From Arthrobacter sp. PAMC25564 (GTDB lineage: Bacteria > Actinomycetota > Actinomycetes > Actinomycetales > Micrococcaceae), in NCBI RefSeq assembly GCF_004798705.1, contig NZ_CP039290.1:3720001-3784000 (forward strand): a stretch of 64,000 nt of DNA, written 5' to 3'. The notes beneath the pieces were generated by a model, which saw nothing but the letters and a program-made list of their open reading frames with translations, made no database searches and was not told the DNA's origin. Of the stretch, positions 28,123 through 38,055 are shown piece by piece. Positions within the stretch are counted from its first letter, which is position 1. Each line of letters begins with the position of its first letter. Made by a program: the position numbers and the translations under genes.

Positions 28123-28473
28123 TGGCGTTCCCTCTCTGATTTTGCAGCCTTTGACTGAGACCTGGACACTCGGTTGTGGTCCGGTTTATGCGCATTGGCC
28201 TTCGATACCTAATTACACGTGTGTAAGTATCCGGGAGTCAAGCCACGGCGGGGATAATAATCAACCGGGGAGGCAAAGCGGGGGCACGCCACGCCCGGGG
28301 TTTTTCGACACGCCCGCCACGAAGCCGCAGGTTCATTAGAGTACACAGTACTTGTGTCGGCTTTTGTTGAATTTCCGGGGAATTTTAGGCAACCGCCCTC
28401 CACTGTCCGGACAAATTCTTAGGTGCCCTTATGACACAGATCACTGCAGTCCGGACCGTGGCAAGATGAAGGC
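28123..28473. promoter_or_regulatory. whiB / TIGR03089 divergent regulatory region
   Basis: 351 bp without a gene. It holds an inverted repeat TTACAC-GT-GTGTAA (28213-28226), a second one AGTAC-ACA-GTACT (28340-28352), and four copies of GACAC (28165-28169, 28307-28311, 28433-28437, and 28354-28358 on the minus strand). GACAC is the core bound by WhiA in Streptomyces. The region is visibly AT-richer than its surroundings. I could not fix -35/-10 elements with confidence. Confidence 0.55.
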
Positions 28474-29178
28474 ATGACCATCCCGGCAATTGAACTGATG
28501 ACAGCCCTGCGTTCGGGCCAGTCCACCTCCCCCCGGCTCACCTGGTACGGCCCGGACTCGGAGCGCGTCGAACTCTCGGGCCGGGTGCTGGACAACTGGG
28601 TGGCCAAGACGAGCAACCTGCTGCAGGACGAACTCGACGCCGAGCCGGGAACCCGCCTGCGGCTGGATCTGCCGGCCCACTGGAAATCGCTGATCTTGGC
28701 CCTGGCGGCCTGGCAGCTCGGAATGGAGGTGGTCTTCGACGACGCGGCGGCCGAGCTCCTGGCCACCGCAGACCCTGGCCCGGGCGCGGCGGCGGGAGCC
28801 TTCGATGCCGTGCTGGCAGTGGCGTTGCCCGCGTTGGCCATGCGGTGGCCGGGCGAGTTGCCCTCCGGCGTCGTGGACTATGCCGCGGAGGTGCGTTCGC
28901 ACGGCGACGTCTTCATTCCCCATGTGGACCCGGAGGCATCGCGGCGCGCGGTGCTGACCGCGGCGGGTGCCGTGCACACGCACGGGGAACTGCTGCAACG
29001 ATTCGCGGCAATCCACGACGGCGCTCCGCGGCTGCTGGTTCCGGCCGGCGACGGGCTGGAGGCCGCCCTGGCCCAGTCATTGGGCGCCTGGCGGAGCAAC
29101 GGCTCGGTGGTGCTGGTGCACCCCGACGTCGAGGTGACGGAAAGATTGCTCGGTGACGAACGCGTCCACGGGCGCTGA
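28474..29178 (+). CDS. TIGR03089 family protein
   Basis: 234 aa actinobacterial family that resembles the first part of AMP-binding acyl/aryl-CoA ligases (the PRLTWYGPDSERVELSG region and an LWQLGM-like AWQLGMEVVF helix) but lacks the Ser/Gly-rich ATP loop. It is therefore unlikely to be an active ligase. The start has AAGG just upstream. In Mycobacterium the orthologue lies near an LCP gene (Rv3267/Rv3268, from memory); here the LCP gene is 2.5 kb away. It converges with gtrA, with eight bases between them. Confidence 0.88.
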   Translation: MTIPAIELMTALRSGQSTSPRLTWYGPDSERVELSGRVLDNWVAKTSNLLQDELDAEPGTRLRLDLPAHWKSLILALAAWQLGMEVVFDDAAAELLATADPGPGAAAGAFDAVLAVALPALAMRWPGELPSGVVDYAAEVRSHGDVFIPHVDPEASRRAVLTAAGAVHTHGELLQRFAAIHDGAPRLLVPAGDGLEAALAQSLGAWRSNGSVVLVHPDVEVTERLLGDERVHGR

Positions 29179-29186
29179 AACCCCGC

Positions 29187-29750
29187 CTAGGCCTTGGGGC
29201 CGGGCAGCTCCGGATCCGCGACGGACTGCTTCGGGACCGTAACGCCCGGCTGCGTGTGCGGATGCCGGTCGATGATCTCGTGGTCATGGGAGAACTCGGG
29301 CTCGTCATCGAGTTCCTTGTTGAACACCAGGAAGCGGTAGGCGAAGAAGCGCACGACGGTCGCCACGAGGATGCCGACGATCCCGGCCGAGAAGAGCATG
29401 TTCTTGTCCGTGATGCCCAGGCTGTACTTGGCGAGCGCGGTGAAGCCTGTGGAGATGCCGATGCCAATGCCGTTGATCAGGATGAACATCACGAACTCGC
29501 GCAGCACATTGTCCTGGCGGCGGTGACGGAAGGTCCAGAAGCGGTTCGCGATCCAGGAGAAGACCGTCGCGACGCTGGCCCCGAAGAAGCGCGCTTTTGC
29601 CTCACTGTCGGTCATGGGGCCGTGCATCAGGTAAAAGGTGAGTCCGTTGTCAATGATGAACGCGATGGCGCCGACTGCGCCGAACTTGGCCACTTCGCGC
29701 CAGAAAAGCGACGCTAATCCGCGCATGCGTTCAGTAAGTGAATTAATCAT
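29187..29750 (-). CDS. GtrA-like membrane protein
   Basis: 187 aa from ATG 29750, preceded by GGAGGG. Four membrane helices (~22-44, 55-72, 93-113, 118-138) and the motifs FGAVGAIAFIIDNGLTF and NRFWTFR identify the GtrA/DPMS family. Members help flip polyprenyl-phosphate sugars or anchor glycosyltransferases. The tail is acidic and cytoplasmic. A longer upstream frame exists but covers promoter sequence. Divergent from purK; the gtrA-purK-purE order recurs in actinobacteria. A lipid-sugar role would fit the glycosyltransferase and O-mannosyltransferase in this window. Confidence 0.9.
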   Translation of the reverse strand: MINSLTERMRGLASLFWREVAKFGAVGAIAFIIDNGLTFYLMHGPMTDSEAKARFFGASVATVFSWIANRFWTFRHRRQDNVLREFVMFILINGIGIGISTGFTALAKYSLGITDKNMLFSAGIVGILVATVVRFFAYRFLVFNKELDDEPEFSHDHEIIDRHPHTQPGVTVPKQSVADPELPGPKA

Positions 29751-29934
29751 GACCCTCCGTGGCCTGCTGGAACTGTCGGCCTTCGGGCCAACTGCCCATT
29801 TTAGCGCCGATTCCCGGGAGCCCGCCCCGAAGACGCCCTGAAGACGCCCCAAGGGAGCGCCCCACAGCAGCTGATTGCGGCGCCGGGCGGGGTAAAAGCC
29901 GGGAAACCGCGAGGTTTTCGGTAGGCTGGGGCTT

Positions 29935-31131
29935 GTGAATTTTCCTGTAATCGGTGTTGTTGGCGGCGGCCAGCTAGCCCGTATGATGGCCCCTGCCGCC
30001 ACCGCCCTGGGCTTCGAGCTCCGTGTCCTTGCGGAGGCCGACGACGTCTCCGCCGTCGCTGCCGTGGCCACCGCGCCGGTCGGCGACTATACGGACCTGG
30101 ACCACCTGCTCGAGTTCTCCCGCGGCCTGGACGTGCTGACCTTCGACCACGAGCATGTCCCCACGGAGCACCTGCGCTCCCTGATCCGGGCCGGTGTCAA
30201 CGTCCACCCCGGCCCGGATGCCCTGGTCAACGCCCAGGACAAGCTGGTGATGCGCGCCGCCATCGACAGGCTGGAGCTCCCCAACCCCCGCTGGGCCCCG
30301 GTGGCCGACGTGTCGGAGCTGATCGCCTTCGGCGAGGACACCGGCTGGCCGGTGGTCCTGAAGATGCCCCGTGGCGGCTACGACGGCAAGGGCGTGCGGA
30401 TCGTCTCCTCGGCAGCGGACGCCGCGGAAACATCGGCCTGGTTCGATGCCATGGCTCCCCTGCTGGCCGAAGCCAAGGTGGAGTTCAGCCGCGAGCTCTC
30501 GGCCCTGGTCGCACGGACCCCTGACGGTGAGTGCCGGGCCTGGCCTGTGGTGCACACCATCCAGGTCGACGGCGTCTGCGACGAAGTGATCGCCCCTGCT
30601 TTGGACATCCCGCTTGAGGTGGCCGCGGCTGCCGAAAACGCGGCCATCAGGATCGCGAACGAGCTGGGCGTTACCGGCGTCATGGCCGTTGAATTGTTCG
30701 AAACCCCGGGCGTCGGCGCCGGCTTCCTGATCAACGAACTTGCCATGCGCCCGCACAACACCGGCCACTGGACCCAGGACGGCTCGGTCACGAGCCAGTT
30801 TGAACAGCATCTGCGGGCCATCCTGAACCTGCCGCTCGGAGCCACGGACGTCCTCGGTCCCGTCGTCGTCATGAAGAACTTCCTCGGCGGGGACAACCAG
30901 GACCTCTTTTCCGCCTACCCTGCCGCCCTTGCCAGCGAACCTGCCGCGAAGGTCCACTGCTACGGCAAGGCCGTGCGGCCCGGCCGGAAGATCGGCCACG
31001 TCAACCTGGTCGGCACATCGGCCGCCGACGTCGACTCCGTCCGGCACCGCGCCACCACCGTGGCCGACATTATCCGGAACGGACCGGCCAGCGCCGTCGC
31101 CAACCCGGGAACTTCCGAGGAGAACGCATGA
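29935..31131 (+). CDS. purK: N5-carboxyaminoimidazole ribonucleotide synthase
   Basis: ATP-grasp enzyme of purine synthesis: AIR, bicarbonate and ATP to N5-CAIR. 398 aa from GTG 29935. Motifs: [15 protein letters not shown] near the N-terminus, [21 protein letters not shown] (ATP loop) and [15 protein letters not shown]. Its stop overlaps the purE start as ATGA, so the two subunits of the pathway step are translated together. Confidence 0.97.
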   Translation: MNFPVIGVVGGGQLARMMAPAATALGFELRVLAEADDVSAVAAVATAPVGDYTDLDHLLEFSRGLDVLTFDHEHVPTEHLRSLIRAGVNVHPGPDALVNAQDKLVMRAAIDRLELPNPRWAPVADVSELIAFGEDTGWPVVLKMPRGGYDGKGVRIVSSAADAAETSAWFDAMAPLLAEAKVEFSRELSALVARTPDGECRAWPVVHTIQVDGVCDEVIAPALDIPLEVAAAAENAAIRIANELGVTGVMAVELFETPGVGAGFLINELAMRPHNTGHWTQDGSVTSQFEQHLRAILNLPLGATDVLGPVVVMKNFLGGDNQDLFSAYPAALASEPAAKVHCYGKAVRPGRKIGHVNLVGTSAADVDSVRHRATTVADIIRNGPASAVANPGTSEENA

Positions 31132-31736
31132 GCGCCAGCATCGAGCCGCACGACTCCGCAGCACGGGACACCGGAGAGCCGGCCGACGCGGCCCCGGTCG
31201 TGGGCCTGGTGATGGGCTCCGACTCGGACTGGCCCGTCATGGAAGCCGCCGCCGAGGCCCTCGCCGAGTTCGGCATCCCCTTCGAGGCCGACGTCGTCTC
31301 GGCCCACCGGATGCCCACCGAGATGATCCGTTACGGGCAGACCGCACATAAGCGGGGCCTGCGCATCATCATTGCCGGCGCCGGCGGTGCCGCCCATCTT
31401 CCGGGCATGCTCGCCTCCGTCACCCCGCTGCCGGTGATCGGCGTTCCCGTGCCGCTGAAGACCCTCGACGGCATGGATTCGCTGCTGTCCATCGTGCAGA
31501 TGCCGGCCGGTGTGCCGGTCGCCACCGTTTCGATCGGCGGCGCACGGAACGCCGGGCTGCTGGCAGCGCGCATCCTGGCCTCGGGAACCGACCACCTCGC
31601 GGCACAGCTCCGGGCCGATCTGCTGGATTTCTCGCAGGAACTCAACGACGTCGCCACCCGCAAGGGCGCCGCGCTGCGGCGCAAGGTGGCCGAAGTCTTC
31701 TCCGACGGAAACGTCACGACGCGGGGCAGCCGTTAA
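31128..31736 (+). CDS. purE: N5-carboxyaminoimidazole ribonucleotide mutase
   Basis: Class I PurE that converts N5-CAIR to CAIR. 202 aa. The core begins at ~24 with [14 protein letters not shown], then SAHRMP and [13 protein letters not shown], all active-site segments. The N-terminal ~22 residues form an extra acidic tail. Translationally coupled to purK; the LCP gene follows after 10 bp, so the purine genes and the wall-polymer ligase may share a transcript. Confidence 0.97.
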   Translation: MSASIEPHDSAARDTGEPADAAPVVGLVMGSDSDWPVMEAAAEALAEFGIPFEADVVSAHRMPTEMIRYGQTAHKRGLRIIIAGAGGAAHLPGMLASVTPLPVIGVPVPLKTLDGMDSLLSIVQMPAGVPVATVSIGGARNAGLLAARILASGTDHLAAQLRADLLDFSQELNDVATRKGAALRRKVAEVFSDGNVTTRGSR

Positions 31737-31746
31737 GGATCACCAC

Positions 31747-33375
31747 ATGACCAACAGTTACGCCCCGCCTCAGCAGGACATCGGGCAGCCGAAGCGGGCC
31801 CTGACGGACCCGGTCCGTCACCCCTCGGGGGCACCGGCCCCGGTGCTGACCAAGCGGGCCTTCGCCCTGGTCCTGATGACGCTGCTGCTCCCCGGCAGCG
31901 CCCAGACGGTCGCGGGCAGCCACCGGCTGGGACGGATCGCGCTGCGGGCCACCTTCACCGTCTGGGTGCTCGTTATCGCGGCGGCCGCACTGCTCCTGCT
32001 CAGCCGCTCCACGCTGATCAGCCTGGTCACCAATCCTCTCGCCTCGCTCCTGCTGGTAATCGGGCTCGCCGCGCTGGCCATCGGCTGGGCAGCACTGTTC
32101 GTCAACACGCTCCGACTGATCCGGCCGGTGCTGCTCGCGCCCGGGATCCGCCCCGCCGCCGTCGGGGCCCTCGTGCTGGCCATGGTTCTCAGCAGCGGCT
32201 CCCTGGGCTACGCCGCCTACCTGCTCAACGTCGGCCGTGACGCCATCGGCAGCATCTTCTCCTCCGACGGCCCCGCCATCGCCCCGTCGGACGGCCGGTA
32301 CAACTTCCTGATGATGGGCGGCGACGCCGGAGCGGACCGCACCGGACGGCGTCCGGACAGCCTCTCGGTCATCAGCGTCGATGCCAAGACCGGGAAAACA
32401 TCCATCATCTCGGTGCCACGCAACCTGCAGAATGCGCAGTTCAGCGAAGATTCCCCGATGCGCAAGATCTACCCCGACGGCTACAACTGCGGCGACGAAT
32501 GCCTCATCAACGCCATCAACACCGAGGTCACCAACGAGCACCAGGACCTCTACCCCGGCGTTGACGACCCGGGCGCGCAGGCCACGCTCGAGGCCGTGTC
32601 CGGGACCCTGGGCATCAAGGTCCAGGCCTATGTGCTCGTGGACATGGACGGTTTCTCCAAGCTCATCGATGCCATGGGCGGCATCCGCATCAGGGCCGGC
32701 GGCTGGGTCCCGCTCAGCGGAGACATGATCGATGAGGCCAACGGCATCCACGGGATGCCCACCGGCTGGATCCCGGCGGGCGATCAGAAGCTCGATGGCT
32801 ACCACGCCCTCTGGTACGGCCGTTCGCGCGAGTTCGTGGACGACTACGCCCGGATCCAGCGGCAGCAGTGCGTCCAGCAGGCGATGCTGAAGCAGCTGGA
32901 TCCCGCCACCCTGCTGTCCAAGTTCGAGGACATCGCCAAGGCCGGCACCAAGGTGGTCGAGTCGAACATCTCCGCCAGCCAGCTCGGCAGCTTCGTGGAC
33001 CTGGCCATGAAGGCCAAGGGCCAGGACATGAGCCGCCTGACGATCGGGCCGCCGGACTTCGACGCGGCCTTCTCCACGACCCCGGACTTCGATGTCATCC
33101 ATGATCGCGTCCACCAACTCCTGGGCTCCGGCCCCTCGGCCGGAGCCGCGGAGGACACCCTCCGCGTGCCGGGCACCGCGCCCGGGCCGCTCTCGGCGGC
33201 AGGGGCCACGCCGAAGACGCCGCCTGCGCCGTCGACCCCGGACTTCACACCGGTGACCACCACGCCCGAGGGCGAGCCGATCACCGAGGAGATGCTCAAC
33301 CAGTTCAAGCGTGACGGGGACGAGCAGTCGATCCGCAACCTGGTTGCCACCAACGGCCAGTGCGCACCGCTCTGA
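31747..33375 (+). CDS. LytR-CpsA-Psr (LCP) family wall-polymer ligase
   Basis: 542 aa from ATG 31747. LCP enzymes transfer polyprenyl-linked glycopolymers to peptidoglycan. The LCP domain starts near 185: GGDAGADRTGRRPDSLSV, SVPRNLQ, the DMDGFSKLIDAMGGI block and YGRSRE with the conserved Arg residues. Instead of the usual single anchor there are four hydrophobic segments (~43-60, 77-97, 104-122, 138-158). The tail is Pro/Thr-rich. Follows purE closely. Confidence 0.92.
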   Translation: MTNSYAPPQQDIGQPKRALTDPVRHPSGAPAPVLTKRAFALVLMTLLLPGSAQTVAGSHRLGRIALRATFTVWVLVIAAAALLLLSRSTLISLVTNPLASLLLVIGLAALAIGWAALFVNTLRLIRPVLLAPGIRPAAVGALVLAMVLSSGSLGYAAYLLNVGRDAIGSIFSSDGPAIAPSDGRYNFLMMGGDAGADRTGRRPDSLSVISVDAKTGKTSIISVPRNLQNAQFSEDSPMRKIYPDGYNCGDECLINAINTEVTNEHQDLYPGVDDPGAQATLEAVSGTLGIKVQAYVLVDMDGFSKLIDAMGGIRIRAGGWVPLSGDMIDEANGIHGMPTGWIPAGDQKLDGYHALWYGRSREFVDDYARIQRQQCVQQAMLKQLDPATLLSKFEDIAKAGTKVVESNISASQLGSFVDLAMKAKGQDMSRLTIGPPDFDAAFSTTPDFDVIHDRVHQLLGSGPSAGAAEDTLRVPGTAPGPLSAAGATPKTPPAPSTPDFTPVTTTPEGEPITEEMLNQFKRDGDEQSIRNLVATNGQCAPL

Positions 33376-33441
33376 TTCCGGGACTATTGCGCCGCACGCC
33401 CGGACGTGACCAAACTTCCCTGCACAGACAAGGATCTGCCC

Positions 33442-34713
33442 ATGTACGAACTGCACAACGTCCTCCGGCCGTACGCCTGGGGATCCACCACCGCGATCGC
33501 CGGGCTGCTCGGGAGGCCTCCCTCGGGTGGGCCGGAGGCCGAACTCTGGATCGGCGCGCATCCGGATTCCCCGTCCGCCGTTGTGCAGCCGGCCGCTGCC
33601 GGCGGCGCTGACGGCGACGAGAAGTTAGGGCTGGACGAGCTGATCGCCGAAGACCCGGAACACCATCTGGGGTCTGCCAGCGTCGCCGAATTCGGTCCCC
33701 GCCTGCCGTTCCTGCTCAAGATCCTGGCCGCCGAGAGTCCATTGTCGCTGCAGGTTCATCCCACGCTCGCCCAGGCCCGGGCAGGATTCGCCCGGGAGGA
33801 AGCTGCCGGCGTGGACCACGCGGACCCAGCGCGCAACTACAAAGATGACAACCACAAGCCGGAGATGATCCTGGCGCTGACACCGTTCGAGTCGCTGTGC
33901 GGCTTCCGGCCGGCCGCAGACTCACGCCAGGTCTTTGAACATCTCGTGGCGTGCTTCAACCTCGCCGGACTCGAAGTCCCGCCGCTGCTCCCCCGCCTGA
34001 TGGAGGATCTCGCCGGGACCGACGAGCCGGCGGCCCTCCGGGCCGCCTTCGAGCGCCTGATCGCCGGCGGGCCGGATGTCATAGACGCAACGGCCCGCGT
34101 GACCGCGGCCCTCGTGTCCGGAGCGCCGATGTCCGGCCACGAGGCGGAGCTCTCGACTGTCATCCACCTCAGCAGCCAATACCCCGGGGATCCCGGCGTG
34201 CTCATCTCGCTGCTGCTGAACCGGGTTTCGCTCAAGCCCGGGCAGGCCGTGTACCTGCCGGCCGGCAAAGTCCATTCCTACCTGCATGGCCTCGGGGTCG
34301 AGGTGATGGCGTCCTCGGACAACGTGCTCCGCGGCGGCCTCACGCCGAAGTTCGTGGACGTCCCTGAGCTGCTCAAGACCATTGCCTTCGAAGCGGTCGG
34401 CGTGCCGTTGCTGAACCCGGCAACCTCCCCGCTGGGCCAGGAACTCTTCTGCCCGCCATTCCGGGAATTCCAGCTGCAGCGGATAGAGCTGGAGCCCGGG
34501 GCCGGGCCTGTGCCGCTGGCGCAGTCCGGAGCCGCCGTCATCCTCGTCGTCTCAGGGTCCGTCCTGCTCGATTCGCCCAAGGGCGACCTCCAGCTGTGCC
34601 GCGGCGCCAGTGCATTCCTGCCTGCGGCCGAGGCCCCGGTCAACGTGCACGCCGTCGCCGGCGCCACCGGAACCGCCCTGGCCTTTGCCGTCACTACCGC
34701 CCTGAAAGCCTGA
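33442..34713 (+). CDS. manA: Mannose-6-phosphate isomerase, class I
   Basis: Zinc enzyme that interconverts fructose-6-P and mannose-6-P, feeding mannosylation. 423 aa from ATG 33442 (AAGGA seven bases upstream). Motifs: LRPYAWGSTTAI, LPFLLKILAAESPLSLQVHP with the first metal ligands, KPEMILALTPFE, and YLPAGKVHSYLHG. The frame is open to a GTG at 33406, but that start has no good ribosome site. The 'FemAB' gene starts three bases after the stop. Confidence 0.95.
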   Translation: MYELHNVLRPYAWGSTTAIAGLLGRPPSGGPEAELWIGAHPDSPSAVVQPAAAGGADGDEKLGLDELIAEDPEHHLGSASVAEFGPRLPFLLKILAAESPLSLQVHPTLAQARAGFAREEAAGVDHADPARNYKDDNHKPEMILALTPFESLCGFRPAADSRQVFEHLVACFNLAGLEVPPLLPRLMEDLAGTDEPAALRAAFERLIAGGPDVIDATARVTAALVSGAPMSGHEAELSTVIHLSSQYPGDPGVLISLLLNRVSLKPGQAVYLPAGKVHSYLHGLGVEVMASSDNVLRGGLTPKFVDVPELLKTIAFEAVGVPLLNPATSPLGQELFCPPFREFQLQRIELEPGAGPVPLAQSGAAVILVVSGSVLLDSPKGDLQLCRGASAFLPAAEAPVNVHAVAGATGTALAFAVTTALKA

Positions 34714-34716
34714 ACT

Positions 34717-35688
34717 GTGGACTATTTCCTGCAGGGCCCTGCGTGGGCAGGCTTCCAGCGTGCCCTCGGCCGCACCGTCCATGAACAGGCGGGCCCCGGC
34801 TGGAGCTTCCTCGCCGTCGAGGAGAGCAACCCCGCCGGCAAGCTGCTCTACGCACCGTACGGCCCGGTGGCCGGGACCCTGCCGGCGTTCGACGCGGCGC
34901 TGGCGGCGCTGACGGAGCTGGCGCGCCGCTGCGGCGCCGTGTTTGTCCGGATCGAACCGGTGGCTGCCGGCTTCGGGGCGGCCGACGCCGATGCCGTGCT
35001 GCGCAGCCGCGGCCTGCGTCCCGCACCGGCGAACCAGCAGCCCGAGCTCAGCTGGATCGTGGACCTGGACCGGGACTTCAAAGATGTGCTGGCCGGCATG
35101 AAGCCGGTCAACCGCAATCTGTACCGGAACATCCACAAGAAGGGCGTGACATTCCGCTCAAGCCAGGATCCGGCCGAGGTCGCGGTGCTCCTGGAGTTCC
35201 TGCACCTGACGGCGGCCCGGAACGGCTTCAAACCGCAGAGCGATGAGTACCTGCGCCAGGTGGCCCGTTCGCTGATGCCCGCCGGGGCCGCCACCCTGTT
35301 CATAGCCGAGCTCGAAGGCACGCCCATCGCAGCCGCCCTCGCCTACGACTCCGCGGACACCCGGACGTATGCCCATGCCGCCCTGGACGACACGCACCGG
35401 AAACTGAGCGCGGGGATTCCCCTGCTGGTCACCCTGATGGCCGACGCCAAAGAGAAGGGCCTGCAGCACGTCGACCTCTGGGGCGTGGCACCGGCGGATC
35501 AGCCGGACCATAAGTGGGCCGGCTTCACGGCATTCAAGAAATCGTTCGGCGGCCGTGGGATCGCCTACCCCGGGACGTGGGACCTGCCCGTCCGGAAGCT
35601 CCGCTACGGCGGCTACCAGCTCGCCCGGAAGGGCGCCCAGGCTGCCGCGAAACTCTTCAAAGCGCTGCGGAGCAGGCTCCCGCGCTAG
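34717..35688 (+). CDS. FemA/FemB-type peptidoglycan bridge peptidyltransferase
   Basis: 323 aa from GTG 34717. Two GNAT-like halves with motifs LYAPYGPVAG, FVRIEPV, NLYRNIHKKGVTFR and HVDLWGVAP near the end mark the FemAB family, which uses aminoacyl-tRNA to add residues to lipid II. Arthrobacter walls carry interpeptide bridges, which fits. Which amino acid it adds cannot be read from the sequence. Almost continuous with manA, so it is likely cotranscribed. Confidence 0.9.
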   Translation: MDYFLQGPAWAGFQRALGRTVHEQAGPGWSFLAVEESNPAGKLLYAPYGPVAGTLPAFDAALAALTELARRCGAVFVRIEPVAAGFGAADADAVLRSRGLRPAPANQQPELSWIVDLDRDFKDVLAGMKPVNRNLYRNIHKKGVTFRSSQDPAEVAVLLEFLHLTAARNGFKPQSDEYLRQVARSLMPAGAATLFIAELEGTPIAAALAYDSADTRTYAHAALDDTHRKLSAGIPLLVTLMADAKEKGLQHVDLWGVAPADQPDHKWAGFTAFKKSFGGRGIAYPGTWDLPVRKLRYGGYQLARKGAQAAAKLFKALRSRLPR

Positions 35689-35717
35689 CTTTATGCCGTG
35701 AGCTGCCGGCCCACCGG

Positions 35718-36689
35718 CTACTCTCCTGCTGCTGCCCGTTTCTGGGCGGCGTAGGCGCTGGCGACCATCTGTTCGACGGAGTGCCGCATTTTCCAGTCCA
35801 GGTCCCGGGCGGCCAGCGTTCCATCGGCGACGATCCGGTCCGGATCCCCCGCCCGCCGCTGCCCGATTTCCGGCTCGAAGTCGATCCCGGTCACCTCGGC
35901 CACGGCCGTCATGATCTGGCGCACCGAGAGCCCGTCCCCGGAACCCAGGTTGTAGACCGGTTCCAACGGCTTGCCGCCGGCCAGGGCCTGCGCGGCCGCG
36001 ACGTGAGAAGTCGCCAGGTCCGCCACGTGCACATAGTCGCGCACGCAGGTGCCGTCAGGGGTGTTGTAGTCGGTGCCATTGATCCGGGGCGTCTCCCCGG
36101 ACGTCAGCGCCCGAAGCACGATCGGAAAGAGGTTGTGCGGGCTCGTGTCATACAGTTCGCCTGAGCCTGAGCCGACGACGTTGAAGTAGCGCAACGAGGT
36201 GTGTTTGAGCCCGCGGGCCCGGCCCTGGTCCCTGATCAGCCATTCGCCGATCAGCTTGCTCTCCCCGTACGGCGATTCCGGGCGGGTGGGGGTGGCCTCC
36301 GTGACGACGTCGCCGGTGGGCGTTCCGTAACAGGCAGCGGAGGAGGAAAAGACCAGCTTGTCGACCCGCGAGAGCTCCATGGCCTTGAGCAGCCGCGCGG
36401 TGCCGGTGACGTTCTGCTCATAGGTGAGCAGCGGCTCCTGCACGGAGACCCCGGCATACTTGAACCCGGCCAGATGGATCACACCGGTCACCGCGTGGTC
36501 CCGCAGCGTACGGGCCACCAGTTCGGTGTCGAGGATGTTGCCGTGGATGAAGGGCACATCCGCCGGGACGAATTCCCGGTGGCCGCTGGACAGCGAATCG
36601 ATCACCACCGGCTGGATCCGGGCGCCGCGCAAGGCGGACACCACATGCGAACCGATATACCCTGCGCCGCCAGTCACGAGCCATGTCAT
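35718..36689 (-). CDS. galE: UDP-glucose 4-epimerase
   Basis: Short-chain dehydrogenase-type epimerase, 323 aa. NAD loop GGAGYIGSHV (7-16), Ser/Ala-rich FSSSAACYG, and catalytic Tyr-x3-Lys in SPYGESKLIGE. Interconverts UDP-glucose and UDP-galactose for galactose use or surface glycans. It is away from the galactose genes at 57.5-59.7 kb. Converges with the FemAB-like gene. Confidence 0.94.
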   Translation of the reverse strand: MTWLVTGGAGYIGSHVVSALRGARIQPVVIDSLSSGHREFVPADVPFIHGNILDTELVARTLRDHAVTGVIHLAGFKYAGVSVQEPLLTYEQNVTGTARLLKAMELSRVDKLVFSSSAACYGTPTGDVVTEATPTRPESPYGESKLIGEWLIRDQGRARGLKHTSLRYFNVVGSGSGELYDTSPHNLFPIVLRALTSGETPRINGTDYNTPDGTCVRDYVHVADLATSHVAAAQALAGGKPLEPVYNLGSGDGLSVRQIMTAVAEVTGIDFEPEIGQRRAGDPDRIVADGTLAARDLDWKMRHSVEQMVASAYAAQKRAAAGE

Positions 36690-36760
36690 GGCACCACCCT
36701 ACCGAACCGCGCGGCCCGATTCCGGGGCCGGGACCCTAAAGAAACGGCTTTTAATCCAGC

Positions 36761-36795
36761 GGATCCCGGACCGCACGGAACGCGGCCCGGGATCC
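36761..36795 (-). terminator. Hairpin between glpX and galE
   Basis: 14-bp arms 36761-36774 and 36782-36795 with one mismatch and a 7-base loop, 27 bp after the glpX stop. On the minus strand it is followed by TTAAAAG rather than a clean T run. Likely ends the glpX transcript. Confidence 0.7.
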
Positions 36796-36821
36796 GGGCA
36801 TTGCTGGTCGGCCGCTAGGAG

Positions 36822-37859
36822 CTAGCTCTTACGGGCGTAGCCTTCCCACTTGCTGGCCTGGTGCTCGCCCTCGACAAAGCGGATGGTGCCGGACTTGGAG
36901 CGCATCACGATGGACTGGGTGAGGACCTTGTCCTTGGAGTAGCGCACGCCCTTGAGCAGGTCGCCGTCGGTGATGCCGGTGGCGGCGAAGTAGCAGTTGT
37001 CGCTGGAGACGAGGTCATTGGTGGAGAGCACGCGGTCCAGGTCGTGGCCGGCGTCAATCGCCTTCTGCTTCTCATCATCGCTCGTGGGCCACAGCCGGCC
37101 CTGGATCACGCCGCCCAGGGACTTGATGGCGCAGGCCGCGACGATGCCTTCCGGCGTCCCGCCGATGCCCATCAGGGCGTCCACGCCGGTACCGGCACGC
37201 GCGGCGGCGATGGCACCGGCGACGTCGCCGTCCATGATGAACTTGGTGCGGGCGCCGGCTTGGCGGATTTCCTCCACGAGGGGACGGTGGCGGTCGCGGT
37301 CCAGGATCATGACGTTGAGCTGGTTGACCTTGACGCCCTTGGCCTTGGCGATGAGGTGCAGGTTCTGCTTGACCGGCAGGCGCAGGTCAACCATGTCGGC
37401 CGCTTCCGGGCCGGTCACGAGCTTCTCCATGTAGAACACGGCGGAGGGGTCGAACATTGAGCCGCGCTCGGCAACCGCCAGGACCGCCAGGGCGTTGTTG
37501 ATGCCGAGGGCGGTCAGGCGGGTCCCGTCGATCGGGTCGACGGCGACGTCGCACTCGGGGCCCGTGCCGTCGCCGACGCGTTCGCCGTTGAAGAGCATCG
37601 GGGCTTCGTCCTTCTCGCCCTCACCAATGACGACGACGCCGTTGAAGTGCACGGTCTGCAGGAAGGAGCGCATGGCGTCGACGGCAGCGCCGTCGGCCTT
37701 GTTCTTATCCCCGAAGCCAACCCAGTGGCCGCCGGCAATGGCTGCCGCTTCGGTGACGCGGACCAGTTCCAGTGCAAGGTTACGGTCAGGCTCGTCAATC
37801 CCGACGGCGAGCGACGGGGAAAGCGTGGAGTACTGCTGGGGCATAGGCGCTGTTGTCAC
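36822..37859 (-). CDS. glpX: Class II fructose-1,6-bisphosphatase
   Basis: Gluconeogenic phosphatase, 345 aa. Motifs: [21 protein letters not shown] (metal and substrate site), GIGGTPEG and FVEGEHQ. The class is the main FBPase in actinobacteria. The neighbourhood (DUF4245 divergent, fumC near) matches Mycobacterium Rv1098c-Rv1100 (from memory). A promoter-like element with an overlapping palindrome lies upstream (37938-37976). Confidence 0.96.
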   Translation of the reverse strand: MTTAPMPQQYSTLSPSLAVGIDEPDRNLALELVRVTEAAAIAGGHWVGFGDKNKADGAAVDAMRSFLQTVHFNGVVVIGEGEKDEAPMLFNGERVGDGTGPECDVAVDPIDGTRLTALGINNALAVLAVAERGSMFDPSAVFYMEKLVTGPEAADMVDLRLPVKQNLHLIAKAKGVKVNQLNVMILDRDRHRPLVEEIRQAGARTKFIMDGDVAGAIAAARAGTGVDALMGIGGTPEGIVAACAIKSLGGVIQGRLWPTSDDEKQKAIDAGHDLDRVLSTNDLVSSDNCYFAATGITDGDLLKGVRYSKDKVLTQSIVMRSKSGTIRFVEGEHQASKWEGYARKS

Positions 37860-37937
37860 GTAAACCTCTTCTTCGAGTGGCGATCGTTGAACCCGCGCGG
37901 CCGGTACCGGCCCGTCGCGGTGATTCGTCTGATACTG

Positions 37938-37976
37938 ATCATAGTCGCGGCAGCATCAATGGTCATTGAATGACCA
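37938..37976 (-). promoter_or_regulatory. Candidate glpX promoter with overlapping operator
   Basis: On the minus strand ATGACC (37966-37961) and TATGAT (37943-37938) are 17 bp apart, a fair sigma-A-type match. The palindrome TGGTCAT-TGA-ATGACCA (37960-37976) covers the -35 hexamer, which is a typical repressor position. Confidence 0.55.
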
Positions 37977-38055
37977 ACGGGTGAAACGGCTCATGTCCTT
38001 CCCGGCCACCCGGACCGAATGTGGCATCGGCCCGGTCATGGGCGACTATAGAGGG

